This document shows positions 42,942 to 53,242 of a DNA stretch of 64,000 nt, piece by piece. The notes beneath the pieces were generated by a model. It was not told the origin of the DNA. It saw only the letters and a list, made by a program, of their open reading frames with translations, and did not search any database. Both the position numbers and the translations under genes were made by a program. Location of the stretch: the NCBI GenBank assembly GCA_900111695.1, contig FOHD01000003.1, positions 1 to 64,000 on the forward strand, written 5' to 3'. Source of the stretch: Olsenella sp. KH3B4. GTDB lineage: Bacteria; Actinomycetota; Coriobacteriia; Coriobacteriales; Atopobiaceae. How positions within the stretch are numbered: position 1 is the stretch's first letter; every line of letters begins with the position of its first letter.

Positions 42942-44114
42942 TTACTGTCGTGACGATACGTAGCTGTTGTCGATGGTGATCTTACAGATGGCGTGCGGAT
43001 ACTTGGACGTGACAATCTTCGCTATCGCCGCGCGGAGCTCGTCGTTGGTCATTTCCAGGTCGTGCGGGCGAACGCAGTCAAAGATCACGTTGGTGTGGGT
43101 GGGTCCCGGCACGGTTCGCAGGTCGTGAATCGTGAGGCGCGGATCGATCTCCTTGATGTGAATCGAGATCCAGTGTCGCATGTCGGTTACGCGCGGGTCA
43201 TCTGTCACGATGGGGTCGTAGTGGAGCGTCATGACCAGGCCCTCCTTGAGGAAGTCCTGCTCGATGTTGTCAAGGAGGTCGTGGGAGGCAAAGACGTCGC
43301 CCTCGCCCGCCATCTCGACGTGGGCGCTTGCAAACTGGCGGCCGGGGCCGTAGTCATGCACCATGAGGTCATGGGTTCCCAACACGCCGGGGTAGCTCAT
43401 GATCTTGTCATGGATGTGCTGGATGAGCGCGGGGTCTGGCGTGCGGCCAAGAAGCGGATCGATGGCGTCTCGCACAAGGGAGAAGCCGCTCCAGCAGATG
43501 AACGCCCCCACAACGGTACCTGCAATGCCATCGAGGTCAAAGCCCGTGAAGTAGGAGACGATGGCTGCCGCAAGGACTGCGCCAGAGGTGATGACGTCGT
43601 TTCTCGAGTCGATGGCCGTGGCCTCCAGCGTCTCGGATGAGATGCGCTTGCCCATCGAGGTGTTGAAGAGCGCCATCCATGACTTGACGGCCATCGAGAG
43701 TGCGAGCACCGCAATGACCGCGGGGCCAAAATCCGTTTGCTCGGGAGAGACGATCTTCTGGATCGACGTCATGACCAGGTTGATGCCAACGGCAAGTACC
43801 AGCGCGGCGACGGTGAGCGAGGCCAGGTACTCAAAGCGCCCGTGCCCATAGGGGTGCTCGTCGTCGGCGGGCTTGCTTGCAAGCTTGAAGCCGAGAAGCG
43901 CGACTATGTTGCTCGATGCGTCGGACAGGTTGTTCACGGCGTCTGCGACAATCGACACCGAGCCTGCGGCAAAGCCCACGGCCCCCTTCGCGACGCAGAG
44001 AACCACGTTGCATACGATGCTGACGATGCCTGCGAACTGCCCATAGCGCGTCCTACCTGCAGGATCGGTAGTGCTAACCCCTGAAAGGAACTTCTGCACA
44101 AGCCACTCTGTCAT
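42942..44114 (-). CDS. Cation diffusion facilitator (CDF) transporter
   Basis: A 390-residue efflux protein with six membrane helices. The metal site in helix 2 is visible as SIVADAVNNLSDASSN and that in helix 5 as ATAIDSRNDVITSG, each with paired Asp. DDEHPYGHGRFEY is the usual cytosolic loop. The long soluble C-terminal domain (from about 215) has ESMADIV-like HVEMAGEGDVFASHDLLDNIE. Substrates are likely Zn, Mn or Fe. I chose ATG 44114, nine bases after GGAGGAG; an ATG three codons upstream is too close to it. Pth2 follows. Confidence 0.9.
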   Translation of the reverse strand: MTEWLVQKFLSGVSTTDPAGRTRYGQFAGIVSIVCNVVLCVAKGAVGFAAGSVSIVADAVNNLSDASSNIVALLGFKLASKPADDEHPYGHGRFEYLASLTVAALVLAVGINLVMTSIQKIVSPEQTDFGPAVIAVLALSMAVKSWMALFNTSMGKRISSETLEATAIDSRNDVITSGAVLAAAIVSYFTGFDLDGIAGTVVGAFICWSGFSLVRDAIDPLLGRTPDPALIQHIHDKIMSYPGVLGTHDLMVHDYGPGRQFASAHVEMAGEGDVFASHDLLDNIEQDFLKEGLVMTLHYDPIVTDDPRVTDMRHWISIHIKEIDPRLTIHDLRTVPGPTHTNVIFDCVRPHDLEMTNDELRAAIAKIVTSKYPHAICKITIDNSYVSSRQ

Positions 44115-44255
44115 CGTCGCCATCTCCTCCCATAGTGCGAAACCCAAGCTCAGCAGCCTGTCGCTGTGATTTGAGCAATTGGGCATGAGTCTAGCCCTTT
44201 TCAGGAAGTGGAATGGGGTGTCTCCCAAGCGTCACGATTCTGCCGTATGCGAATC

Positions 44256-44271
44256 TGTCACGTTTCTGACA
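44256..44271. promoter_or_regulatory. Inverted repeat TGTCA-N6-TGACA between divergent genes
   Basis: TGTCACGTTTCTGACA is a perfect 5-6-5 palindrome, and two further TGTCA strings follow at about 44277 and 44289. The cluster lies between the CDF gene and the prepilin peptidase gene and may bind a dimeric regulator. Confidence 0.45.
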
Positions 44272-44426
44272 CTCGATGTCACGCTCTGTCATTCGCACAG
44301 GTCAGATTAGGTGTATGCCCCATTGCGTCTGGTGTTGCGGCGGCGCATGGGCTCACTTGAGTCCAATTTGCGTACGTGTGTTCGTATACCATCTCACCAG
44401 GGTGTGGTGCGTTGGCGGGAGTTGTC

Positions 44427-45125
44427 ATGGACGCTGTTCTCAAGGTGGTCTTGCGGCTAGTGGTGGCGTCGACGTTGGGGGCCTGTGCTGTGGGCGCTGC
44501 GGGTTGGGCCGTAGCCAGGAGAGAGCTTGCAGGGTGGCCCGTCTGGTCTCGGAGAGTAGTGATTGCGTGCGGGGTGCTTGCGGGGGCTTGCGCGGGCGCC
44601 CTCGCGGCAAGCTGGCTAGAGACGGTAGAGCTTCTTGTGATTCTCTTTGCGCTGCTTGCCTGCAGCGTGGCCGATCTGGGGAGGCGTATCATACCCAACC
44701 GCGCGGTTGCCGTTGTCCTTGGCGCCAGGGCAGCGTATCTCGCCCTGGGGCCTTTGGTCTCGTGCGCCAGTGGAGTGGCGTGCAGCTGGGCTTTCGAGGG
44801 AATGTGCGCGTCGCTTGCCGGGGGCTTGACGGTGCTTCTCGTCTTGGCGGCTGTGCGACTCTTCCTGATGTGCGCAAGAGGCTGCCCCAGAGGGGACCTT
44901 GGAGGCGGGGACGTCAAGCTCCTTGTGGCCTGCGGTGTTTGTTTGGGGCCAGTGGGCGGTGCGGCGTGCGTTGTGCTCTCATGCGTGCTGTCGTTGGCGT
45001 TCTGCATGGGAGCCTGGGGCTTTGAACGAGTACGAGGCGTGGCTAGGGCATTCCCAAGCTCGTTTCCACTTGCCCCGGAGGTCCTTGCATCAGTGGTCAT
45101 TTTGACCGCCTACCGAGCTATTTGA
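44427..45125 (+). CDS. A24-family prepilin peptidase-like membrane protease (no methylase domain)
   Basis: This 232-residue protein has about six to seven hydrophobic segments. The two catalytic aspartates of A24 peptidases are visible: Asp83 in CSVADLGRRIIPN and Asp162 in GGGDVKL (GxGD-like). The N-terminal cysteine-rich methylase domain of full-length PilD is absent, as in TadV/CpaA-type enzymes. It would process prepilin leader peptides, but no pilin or secretion genes are in the window. The start ATG 44427 follows GGGAG; a longer frame starts at 44376 with no such site. Confidence 0.82.
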   Translation: MDAVLKVVLRLVVASTLGACAVGAAGWAVARRELAGWPVWSRRVVIACGVLAGACAGALAASWLETVELLVILFALLACSVADLGRRIIPNRAVAVVLGARAAYLALGPLVSCASGVACSWAFEGMCASLAGGLTVLLVLAAVRLFLMCARGCPRGDLGGGDVKLLVACGVCLGPVGGAACVVLSCVLSLAFCMGAWGFERVRGVARAFPSSFPLAPEVLASVVILTAYRAI

Positions 45126-45434
45126 CCGTTCACACCTTGTGTTCCTTCCAATTTGTTTCATAAAAAGTTTTTTAGTGTTGGGAGGGCGGCGGTAGTCGTA
45201 CGATAGGTGGGCCACTGGCGGTCCCCCAACACCCGCCAGCGGTTCGGCTGGGTCATGCGGCCCCGTGTCGCGCCCTGTCGAATGGTCTTGCCCTTCGAGT
45301 GCGCGGCCTCGCGCCCCGGTCGTCTCCCCCTACGTCGGGGTGCTTGACGGCCGCAACGACGGTGCGTTTGCATCGCGTTACACTCGTGGGGCAAGGCCTG
45401 TATGCGCCTCGGCCACGGCCGTTTGGGGGGAAGC
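45126..45434. other. Intergenic region with inverted repeats; no gene recognised
   Basis: The first part is AT-rich (AAAAAGTTTTTT near 45164-45174). GTGTTGGGAG (about 45175-45184) can pair with CCCCCAACAC (about 45223-45232), and CCACTGGCGG with CCGCCAGCGG (about 45211-45241). Read on the minus strand this would give a stem followed by a T-run. No conserved motif of tmRNA, RNase P RNA or SRP RNA was found. It may hold an uncharacterised RNA or simply promoter DNA for the next gene. Confidence 0.4.
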
Positions 45435-46280
45435 ATGATAAAGCTCATCCTTTCAGATTTGGATAACACGCTGGCATGGGCCGGCGAGCACATCGTCACG
45501 CCGCACGCCCGTGCGGCCATCCACGCGGCCCAGGCCGCTGGTGTGCACTTTGCTCCCGCTACGGGGAGGGCTCCATCGGCGCTTCCTTGGATGTTCGATA
45601 ACGACGAGGCCTGCCTCGCAACGGTGCTGGCAGACAATGGGCAGCTCATCTACGTGGACGGCAAGCTCGTCCATGAGGTTCCTCTCGACCTAGGGGCGCT
45701 TCGCCGTTGCGCGGATCTTCTCGACAGCATGGACGATGCGTGGCTCGTTGTTGACTACGTGGACACAGGCGAGCAGTACGCGGTGAGAGCCCCCTCCGAC
45801 TACCTCGAGAAGTACCGAGTTCCGTACTTCTTTGCCGTGACGGGCAGCGTCGACGAGGTGCCCGACCGTCCCGTGGTGAAGGCGAACGTGCGTGTGGTGG
45901 GAGACTTCGTGCGTGGCCGAGAAGTGCGCACTGCCCTCAAGAACGACTGTCCCGAGTTCGACTTTGTCTTCCCCATGCAGGAACGTCCGCACATCGATAT
46001 CCTGCCTGCGGGCTGGGACAAGGGCGTGGCAGGAGAGTGGCTCGCGCGTAATCTTGGCCTCACGAACGACGAGGTCTGCTGCTTTGGCGATGCCGAGAAC
46101 GACCTCCCCCTCCTTATGCGCTTCTCGAACTCCGTTGCGGTTGCCAACGCCACGCCGGTTGCCTTTGGCGCTGCGCGTTGGCACATAGGCCGGGCGGACG
46201 AGGACGCGGTGGCAGATGCCATCTTTGACATTGCCCGCTCCACCGCGGCGGGCAAGATGCCCTCGTTCATGCGCGATTAG
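45435..46280 (+). CDS. Cof-type HAD-superfamily hydrolase
   Basis: A 281-residue HAD phosphatase of the Cof (IIB) type. It has motif I (LILSDLDNTLAW), motif II (HFAPATGRAP), motif III Lys (PAGWDKGVAGEWL), and motif IV (CCFGDAENDLPLL). The alpha/beta cap between motifs II and III is typical. Such enzymes hydrolyse sugar phosphates, PLP or FMN, and the substrate cannot be set here. The ATG at 45435 follows GGGGGG. A short hairpin follows the stop, before metF. Confidence 0.9.
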   Translation: MIKLILSDLDNTLAWAGEHIVTPHARAAIHAAQAAGVHFAPATGRAPSALPWMFDNDEACLATVLADNGQLIYVDGKLVHEVPLDLGALRRCADLLDSMDDAWLVVDYVDTGEQYAVRAPSDYLEKYRVPYFFAVTGSVDEVPDRPVVKANVRVVGDFVRGREVRTALKNDCPEFDFVFPMQERPHIDILPAGWDKGVAGEWLARNLGLTNDEVCCFGDAENDLPLLMRFSNSVAVANATPVAFGAARWHIGRADEDAVADAIFDIARSTAAGKMPSFMRD

Positions 46281-46408
46281 GGACGGCGCGCGTCCGTTCT
46301 AAGCGGTTCTTCTCGTAGCCATCTCGTAAACCGGCAGCAGCTCAGGGCAAGCCGGGGCTACCATGTGTTGTTACAAGCTCGGGGTCATTTCTGTGCGATT
46401 GGGGAGCC

Positions 46409-47275
46409 ATGAGAATTACCGACAAGCTCGCGGCGGGGCAGACGCTCTCGTTCGAGATCTTCCCGCCCAAGGGGGAGATGCCGCTCGAGGAGGCATACCG
46501 CGTTGCCTCCCAGATCGCGGAGAACAAGCCGGATTGGATTTCGGTGACGTACTCTGCGGGCGGCTCGGGCAACTCGGCGAACACGGTGCCCATCGCTGCC
46601 AGGATCGAGGGCGAGCTTGGGGTTACCGCGCTGGCACACCTCACCTGCATGGGGGCGACGTGCGCCGACGTTGACGCCTACGTGGACAGCCTGGGCGCCG
46701 CGGGCATCCAGAACGTGCTTGCGCTTCGTGGCGATCACAGGCCTGGCGTGGGCGTGGTCGACTTTGCTCACGCCTCCGACCTCATCGCGCACCTTCGCAA
46801 GACGGCTCCGTCGCTGTGCATTGGCGCCGCGTGCTACCCCGAGGGTCACGTGGAGTCCGCATCGCTCGACGAGTCCATGCGTGCGTTGTGCATCAAGCAG
46901 GAGGCGGGGGCAGACTTCCTGGTGTCGCAGCTCTTCTTCGACAACGATGACTTCTACCGCTTCCGTGAGCAGTGCCTCCGCTATCGCATCAAGCTTCCCG
47001 TCGTCGCGGGCATCATGCCCTTCACGAGCGTCAAGCAGATTCAGCGCATGGCGTTCAACTGCGGCGCATCCATCCCCGCCAAGGTCGTGAAGCGCCTCGT
47101 GCGTGCGGGAGACGATCCCAAGGACCAGGCTCGCGCGGGCATCGAGTATGCGTGCGAGCAGATCTGCGACCTTGCCAAGAACGGCGTCGACGGCATCCAC
47201 ATCTACAGCATGAACCACCCGGAGATTGCCCGCGCCACCCACGACGCCCTTGCCAACATGGGATACCTGGGGTAG
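46409..47275 (+). CDS. metF: Methylenetetrahydrofolate reductase
   Basis: This 288-residue FAD TIM-barrel enzyme reduces methylene-THF to methyl-THF. Signatures are LSFEIFPPKG near residue 15, VTYSAGGS, HLTCMGA, and NVLALRGDHRPG, followed by GADFLVSQLFFDNDDF. The order with the MetH reactivation gene and metH, all in one direction with tiny gaps, makes a methionine operon. GGGGAG precedes the ATG. The usual C-terminal extension of eukaryotic enzymes is absent, as in bacteria. Confidence 0.95.
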   Translation: MRITDKLAAGQTLSFEIFPPKGEMPLEEAYRVASQIAENKPDWISVTYSAGGSGNSANTVPIAARIEGELGVTALAHLTCMGATCADVDAYVDSLGAAGIQNVLALRGDHRPGVGVVDFAHASDLIAHLRKTAPSLCIGAACYPEGHVESASLDESMRALCIKQEAGADFLVSQLFFDNDDFYRFREQCLRYRIKLPVVAGIMPFTSVKQIQRMAFNCGASIPAKVVKRLVRAGDDPKDQARAGIEYACEQICDLAKNGVDGIHIYSMNHPEIARATHDALANMGYLG

Positions 47276-47279
47276 CTCG

Positions 47280-47987
47280 ATGGTTGAGTCGTATGCCATA
47301 GACTCCATCGACCGCTCCGAGGTCCTGCGCTACATGGGCTATGCCGGCCAGAGCATGACGCCCGAGCTCGAGGGGCGCATCGACGACGGTATGGCGCGCT
47401 GCCTCTCCATTGGCGCACCCCGAGGCGTCTGGCGCGTCTTTGAGGTGGGGGGCCGCGGTGCCAAGGATGACGGCACGCCCTTCGTGCGTCTTTCTGGCAC
47501 GTCGCTGGAGCTTCTCGGCACCTCCATGCAGAAGCACATGGACGGGGCCGTTGCGGTTGGCGTCATGGCGGTGACCGTGGGCATGGGGGTCGAGCGCGAG
47601 CTGCGGCGCCTCTCGCTCACCGACCGCGTGGGGCAGGTTGTCTTTGACGCTGCCGCCACAACGCTGGTCGAGCGCGCGGCAGACGCCTGCGAGGCGTCCA
47701 TCGTCGCCGCAGGACACGAACGCGGGCTCTTTGCCAACTTCCGGTTTAGCCCCGGCTATGGCGATATGCCCATGACTACGCAACCTGTGCTCCTGCAGGC
47801 TCTCGACGCCCAGCGCCAACTGGGCATCACTCTTACAAACACCCTGCTCATGGTGCCCACCAAGAGCGTGACCGCCGTGGTGGGGCTCTTCGAGACCATC
47901 CAGTCATCCACGCATGCAAGCTGCGCGGGATGTCCCTGCTTCGACTTCTGCACCATTCGGCCAACAGGCCATACCTGCCGCGGCTAG
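47280..47987 (+). CDS. Stand-alone MetH reactivation domain protein with Cys-rich tail
   Basis: The 235-residue protein resembles the C-terminal AdoMet-binding activation domain of MetH. VGVMAVTVGMGVERELRRLS and RFSPGYGDMPM are the hallmark segments, the second in the family's R-x-S-P-G-Y form. LLMVPTKSVTAVVGLF follows. The downstream MetH lacks this domain, so the two must act as separate subunits: this one re-methylates oxidised cobalamin using AdoMet. The C-terminus is cysteine-rich (SCAGCPCFDFCTI and TGHTC) and may bind zinc or a cluster. Start ATG 47280 lies five bases after the metF stop. Confidence 0.9.
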   Translation: MVESYAIDSIDRSEVLRYMGYAGQSMTPELEGRIDDGMARCLSIGAPRGVWRVFEVGGRGAKDDGTPFVRLSGTSLELLGTSMQKHMDGAVAVGVMAVTVGMGVERELRRLSLTDRVGQVVFDAAATTLVERAADACEASIVAAGHERGLFANFRFSPGYGDMPMTTQPVLLQALDAQRQLGITLTNTLLMVPTKSVTAVVGLFETIQSSTHASCAGCPCFDFCTIRPTGHTCRG

Positions 47988-48005
47988 CGGCGAGAGGAGC
48001 TGCCC

Positions 48006-50525
48006 ATGAGCGCCAAAGGACCCCATGCGGGAGATGCGCGCTGGCCCAAGGACCGACTTGTTCCCCGCTCGCGCCGCGTGCGAGACGAGCACCTCGCTGC
48101 CGTTCTGCGTGGCGAGGAGTTCCTGCTCTTTGACGGTGCCATGGGCACGCAGCTGCAGGCTCGTGGGCTTGCGGCCGGAGAGCTGCCAGAGCTGCTCTGC
48201 ATTACCAACCCCGACGAGATCCGCGAGGTGCACGCTGCCTATGTCGCCGCCGGTGCCGAGGTCGTGACCACCAACACCTTTGGTGCCAACGCGGCCAAGC
48301 TGGGAGACGCCGCAAGCGTGGGCGAGGTCTTCACGGCGGCGGTGTCTTGTGCGCGCAATGCCGGCGCCCGCTACGTGGCGGCGGACCTTGGTCCCACGGG
48401 CCAGCTTCTCGAGCCCATGGGTCCGCTTCCCTTCGACGACGCATACGACCTCTTTGCCGAGCAGGTGCGCGCCGCCGATGCAGCCGGAGCGGACCTCTTT
48501 GTGATCGAAACCATGGCCGACCTTGCCGAGGCCAAGGCGGCGCTGCTCGCCGTGCGCGAGAACTCCGACCTGCCTGCGTTTGTGACCATGACCTTTGGTG
48601 AGGACGGGCGCACGTTCCTGGGCACCATGCCCGAGGCCGCTGCGGTCACGCTTTCCTCTCTGGGAGCGGATGTCGTGGGCATCAACTGCGGCCTTGGCCC
48701 TGCAACCGTGGCGCCGCTTGTCGAGCGGATGCTTCCGTGGGCATCCTGTCCCGTGATGGCGCAGGCCAACGCCGGCCTGCCGCACGTGGTGGATGGCGCG
48801 ACCACCTACGACGTGGGGCCGGAGGAGTACGCAGAGGCGGTGGCGGGCATGCTCGATGCGGGCGTCACCGTGATTGGCGGCTGCTGCGGAACCACTCCCG
48901 AGCACATAGCCCGCGAGCACGAGCTTCTCGCCGGACGCGTCCCCGCGGAGCGCCGCGTGCGCGACAGCTTTGCCGTGTCGAGCGCACAGGAGATCTGCTC
49001 GCTTGATTACGGCCAGGTGGGCGTCATTGGTGAACGCATCAACCCCACAGGCAAGCGCCTGATGAAGGAGGCGCTGCGCTCGGGCGATCACGACTACGTA
49101 ATGAACATGGCCATCGAGCAGGGCCGTGCGGGGGCGCAGATCCTCGACGTGAACGCTGGGCTTCCCGAGATAGACGAGCGAGCCGTGATGTGCCAGCTCG
49201 TCTCGGAGCTCCAGGGCGTGAGCACGCTGCCCCTGCAGATTGACGCGGCTGACCCAACCGTGATCGAGGCCGCCGTTCGTAGCTACCCTGGCAAGGCGCT
49301 CATCAACTCCACCAACGGCAAGGCCCAGACGATGGCGGACGTGCTGCCCATCGTGAAGCACTATGGCTGTGCGGTGGTGGGGCTCACGCTTGACGAGGAT
49401 GGCATTCCCGCCACGGCAGAGGGCCGCCTGGCCATCGCCAGGAAGATTGTGCGAGAGTGCGAGCGACTGGGCATCCCGCGCCACGACGTGGTCATAGACT
49501 GCCTCACCATGGCAGCCTCGACCGACCAGACCCAGCCCCGGGCCATTCTCGACGCCATTCGTCTGGTCAAGCAGGAGCTGCCTGGCGTGCGCACCGTGCT
49601 GGGCGTGAGCAACATCAGCTTTGGCCTGCCCTTCAGGCCCCTTGTGAACGGAACGTTCCTTGCCGCGGCCTTCTCGGCTGGTCTTGACCTTGCCATCATC
49701 AACCCCTGCCTTACCCGCATGATGGACGTGGTCGACTCCTGGCGCGTGCTCTCGGGCGAGGACGAGAGCGCCCAGTACTTTGTGGCCAACTACGCCGAGA
49801 GGAGCGACCGCACTCCCGCGTCGGCGGAGAAGGCCGTTGCGTCTCCGGCCAATGCCTCTGCCGTCCCTGCCGCAACGCCCGCCGAACCCACGGATCCCGC
49901 TGCCCGCGCCCGAGAACTGGTGCTCGCCGGCCGCAAGGGCCCCATGCCCGAAGTTGTCGCCCAGGTCATCGCCGAGCACGACCCCATGTACGCCATCAAC
50001 GAGGTGCTCATCCCCGCACTTGACGTGGTGGGCGAGCGCTTCGAGAAGGGCGTCTTCTTCCTGCCGCAGCTCATGGCTTCGGCGGAGGCGGCCAAGGCCG
50101 GATTCGAGACCATCAAGAAGGCCGTGGATGCCAGCGGTCAGGGCGCGAACGTGCCCGAGAAGGGCTCCATCGTGGTCTGCACCGTTCACGGCGACATTCA
50201 CGACATTGGCAAGAACATCGTGCGCATGCTGCTCGAGAACTACGGATACAACGTGATTGACCTGGGCAGGGACGTGCCGCCCCAGGCGGTGGCAGACGCT
50301 GTGGTCAAAGACCACGTGCTGCTCTGCGGGCTCTCTGCCCTCATGACCGCGACGGTTCCCGCCATGGCCGAGACCATCGAGCTCCTCCGCAAGGAGGCGC
50401 CCTGGTGCAAGGTGGTGGTTGGTGGCGCCGTGCTCAACCCCGAGTACGCGAAGATGGTTGGCGCCGACTTCTACGCGAAGGACGCCACCGAGACTGCCCG
50501 CATTGCGGCGGAGGTTTTGGGGTAG
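48006..50525 (+). CDS. metH: Cobalamin-dependent methionine synthase (without activation domain)
   Basis: This 839-residue enzyme moves a methyl group from methyl-THF to homocysteine through cobalamin. Domains in order are: homocysteine methyltransferase (about 40-320, zinc site with VIGGCCGTTPEH); pterin-binding (about 350-600, GERINPTGKRLM); cap and B12-binding (about 640-839). The last contains VHGDIHDIG, His732 being the cobalt ligand. An Ala/Pro-rich linker lies near 610-640. The usual C-terminal activation domain is supplied by the separate gene 18 bases upstream. It ends convergently with glpK at a strong hairpin. Confidence 0.96.
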   Translation: MSAKGPHAGDARWPKDRLVPRSRRVRDEHLAAVLRGEEFLLFDGAMGTQLQARGLAAGELPELLCITNPDEIREVHAAYVAAGAEVVTTNTFGANAAKLGDAASVGEVFTAAVSCARNAGARYVAADLGPTGQLLEPMGPLPFDDAYDLFAEQVRAADAAGADLFVIETMADLAEAKAALLAVRENSDLPAFVTMTFGEDGRTFLGTMPEAAAVTLSSLGADVVGINCGLGPATVAPLVERMLPWASCPVMAQANAGLPHVVDGATTYDVGPEEYAEAVAGMLDAGVTVIGGCCGTTPEHIAREHELLAGRVPAERRVRDSFAVSSAQEICSLDYGQVGVIGERINPTGKRLMKEALRSGDHDYVMNMAIEQGRAGAQILDVNAGLPEIDERAVMCQLVSELQGVSTLPLQIDAADPTVIEAAVRSYPGKALINSTNGKAQTMADVLPIVKHYGCAVVGLTLDEDGIPATAEGRLAIARKIVRECERLGIPRHDVVIDCLTMAASTDQTQPRAILDAIRLVKQELPGVRTVLGVSNISFGLPFRPLVNGTFLAAAFSAGLDLAIINPCLTRMMDVVDSWRVLSGEDESAQYFVANYAERSDRTPASAEKAVASPANASAVPAATPAEPTDPAARARELVLAGRKGPMPEVVAQVIAEHDPMYAINEVLIPALDVVGERFEKGVFFLPQLMASAEAAKAGFETIKKAVDASGQGANVPEKGSIVVCTVHGDIHDIGKNIVRMLLENYGYNVIDLGRDVPPQAVADAVVKDHVLLCGLSALMTATVPAMAETIELLRKEAPWCKVVVGGAVLNPEYAKMVGADFYAKDATETARIAAEVLG

Positions 50526-50530
50526 GGCTC

Positions 50531-50568
50531 TTGCCGCGTCGCGTGCCAGCCGACGTGCGACGCGGCAA
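50531..50568. terminator. Bidirectional hairpin between metH and glpK
   Basis: TTGCCGCGTCGC (50531-50542) and GCGACGCGGCAA (50557-50568) are perfect complements around a 14-base loop. It lies between two converging stops; there is no T-run. Confidence 0.75.
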
Positions 50569-50573
50569 CGCCC

Positions 50574-52067
<1,494 letters not shown>

Positions 52068-52069
52068 GG

Positions 52070-53080
52070 CTAGGCCTCCTCGGCGGAGGTGGCCTGCGGC
52101 GTGGAGGCCGGTGCCACGCGCTTCTCGACCCACGCCAGCACGTCGGCAAAGACCTGCTCGTGACCAGTCTCGTTGAGGATCTCGTGACGCATGCGCGGAT
52201 AGATCTTCACCTCGACGTCCGTAGAGCCGGCACCGCGGGCAAGGGCCGCGGCCTTCTCGACGCCCTCGCCGTTATCGCCAACCGGGTCCTCGGCACCGGC
52301 AATGAAGAGCAACGGCAGGCCGTGCGGGACGCTTGCGGCGCAGGTGGGGGAGTTGACCTCGGAGGTGAGAACGGCGACCTCGTGGTAGGCCCCCACCGAG
52401 AACATGAAGCCGCAGGAGGGGTCTGCGATGTAGTCGTCGACGTTCTTGCGGTTGCGGGAGAGCCAGTCGAGGTTGGTCCGGGCATTGGGGATGGCCTTGC
52501 CGTAGCCGCCCGCCCCCATGGAGTCGACAAAGGAGGAGCGATGATCGGCGCCCCTGAGGAACGACTCGAGCCATGTGATCTTGAGGGCCGCACCCGATGC
52601 AGCGGCAGGGAGAAAGCCGGTGCCGCAGATGATGGCGCCCGCAAGCCCCTCGCCGTGGTGCGCGATATAGGAGCGCACCTCAAAGCTGCCCATGCTGTGG
52701 CCAAAGACAATGTAGGGGGTTCCCGGAGCCACGCGCTCCTGCGTCATGTGGCGAAGGACGTCTATGTCCTCCACGAGTGCCCTGGCCCCGCGTCCAACGG
52801 GCAGCTCGCCCCAGTGCTCGGGCGAGCAGGAGCGGCCGTGGCCAATCTGGTCATGCCCCACGACGAGAAGCCCGTGGGAAGCGAGGAAGCGGGCAAAGGC
52901 GTCGTAGCGGTCGATGTGCTCGGCCATGCCATGGACGAGCTGCACGACCCCGCGGGGTGATGGCGTTCCCTCTGCCTCATCCGGCCCCATTCCCACTGGC
53001 CACCACGCACATGCGCTGATGGTCGATGCACCGTCTGTCGAGGGGAACGTGAAGCGCTCTCGGGTGACCTCTGTGGACAT
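52070..53080 (-). CDS. Alpha/beta hydrolase, monoacylglycerol lipase-like
   Basis: This 336-residue enzyme has the fold's oxyanion loop [19 protein letters not shown] and nucleophile elbow GHSMGS (Ser near residue 125). The late Asp (GAEDPVGD) and His (RMRHEILNE) complete the triad. The layout, including [13 protein letters not shown], matches monoacylglycerol lipases and lysophospholipases (Hydrolase_4). There is no signal peptide, so it acts in the cytoplasm. glpK begins three bases after its stop, which supports release of glycerol. A perfect palindrome upstream overlaps a likely -10 element. Confidence 0.87.
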   Translation of the reverse strand: MSTEVTRERFTFPSTDGASTISACAWWPVGMGPDEAEGTPSPRGVVQLVHGMAEHIDRYDAFARFLASHGLLVVGHDQIGHGRSCSPEHWGELPVGRGARALVEDIDVLRHMTQERVAPGTPYIVFGHSMGSFEVRSYIAHHGEGLAGAIICGTGFLPAAASGAALKITWLESFLRGADHRSSFVDSMGAGGYGKAIPNARTNLDWLSRNRKNVDDYIADPSCGFMFSVGAYHEVAVLTSEVNSPTCAASVPHGLPLLFIAGAEDPVGDNGEGVEKAAALARGAGSTDVEVKIYPRMRHEILNETGHEQVFADVLAWVEKRVAPASTPQATSAEEA

Positions 53081-53106
53081 GCTGCCCCTTCCTCCGTCGT
53101 GGCTGA

Positions 53107-53124
53107 GCAAACATTATTGTTTGC
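53107..53124 (-). promoter_or_regulatory. Palindromic operator candidate before the lipase-glpK operon
   Basis: GCAAACATTATTGTTTGC is a perfect 7-4-7 palindrome. On the minus strand it contains CAATAAT, a possible -10 element, and lies 27 bases before the ATG. A repressor bound here would block RNA polymerase. Confidence 0.6.
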
Positions 53125-53242
53125 CGCCGTGGGAGGGGCGGGCAGATGTCCGTGGCCGCGCAGAACGGGGCTGCGTGTGGGCCAGCGTTGCCGGCGAGTG
53201 GTTGCGGGCATGCGGCAGCGAGGAGACCCGAAGGACGTCCCG

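Noticed and set aside
45126..45434. Possible housekeeping RNA gene (tmRNA, RNase P RNA or SRP RNA)
   Set aside because: None of the conserved signature sequences of these RNAs was found; only generic inverted repeats are present.
47904..50315. An 803-codon open frame on the minus strand
   Set aside because: It is antisense to metH, whose domains and catalytic motifs are clear.
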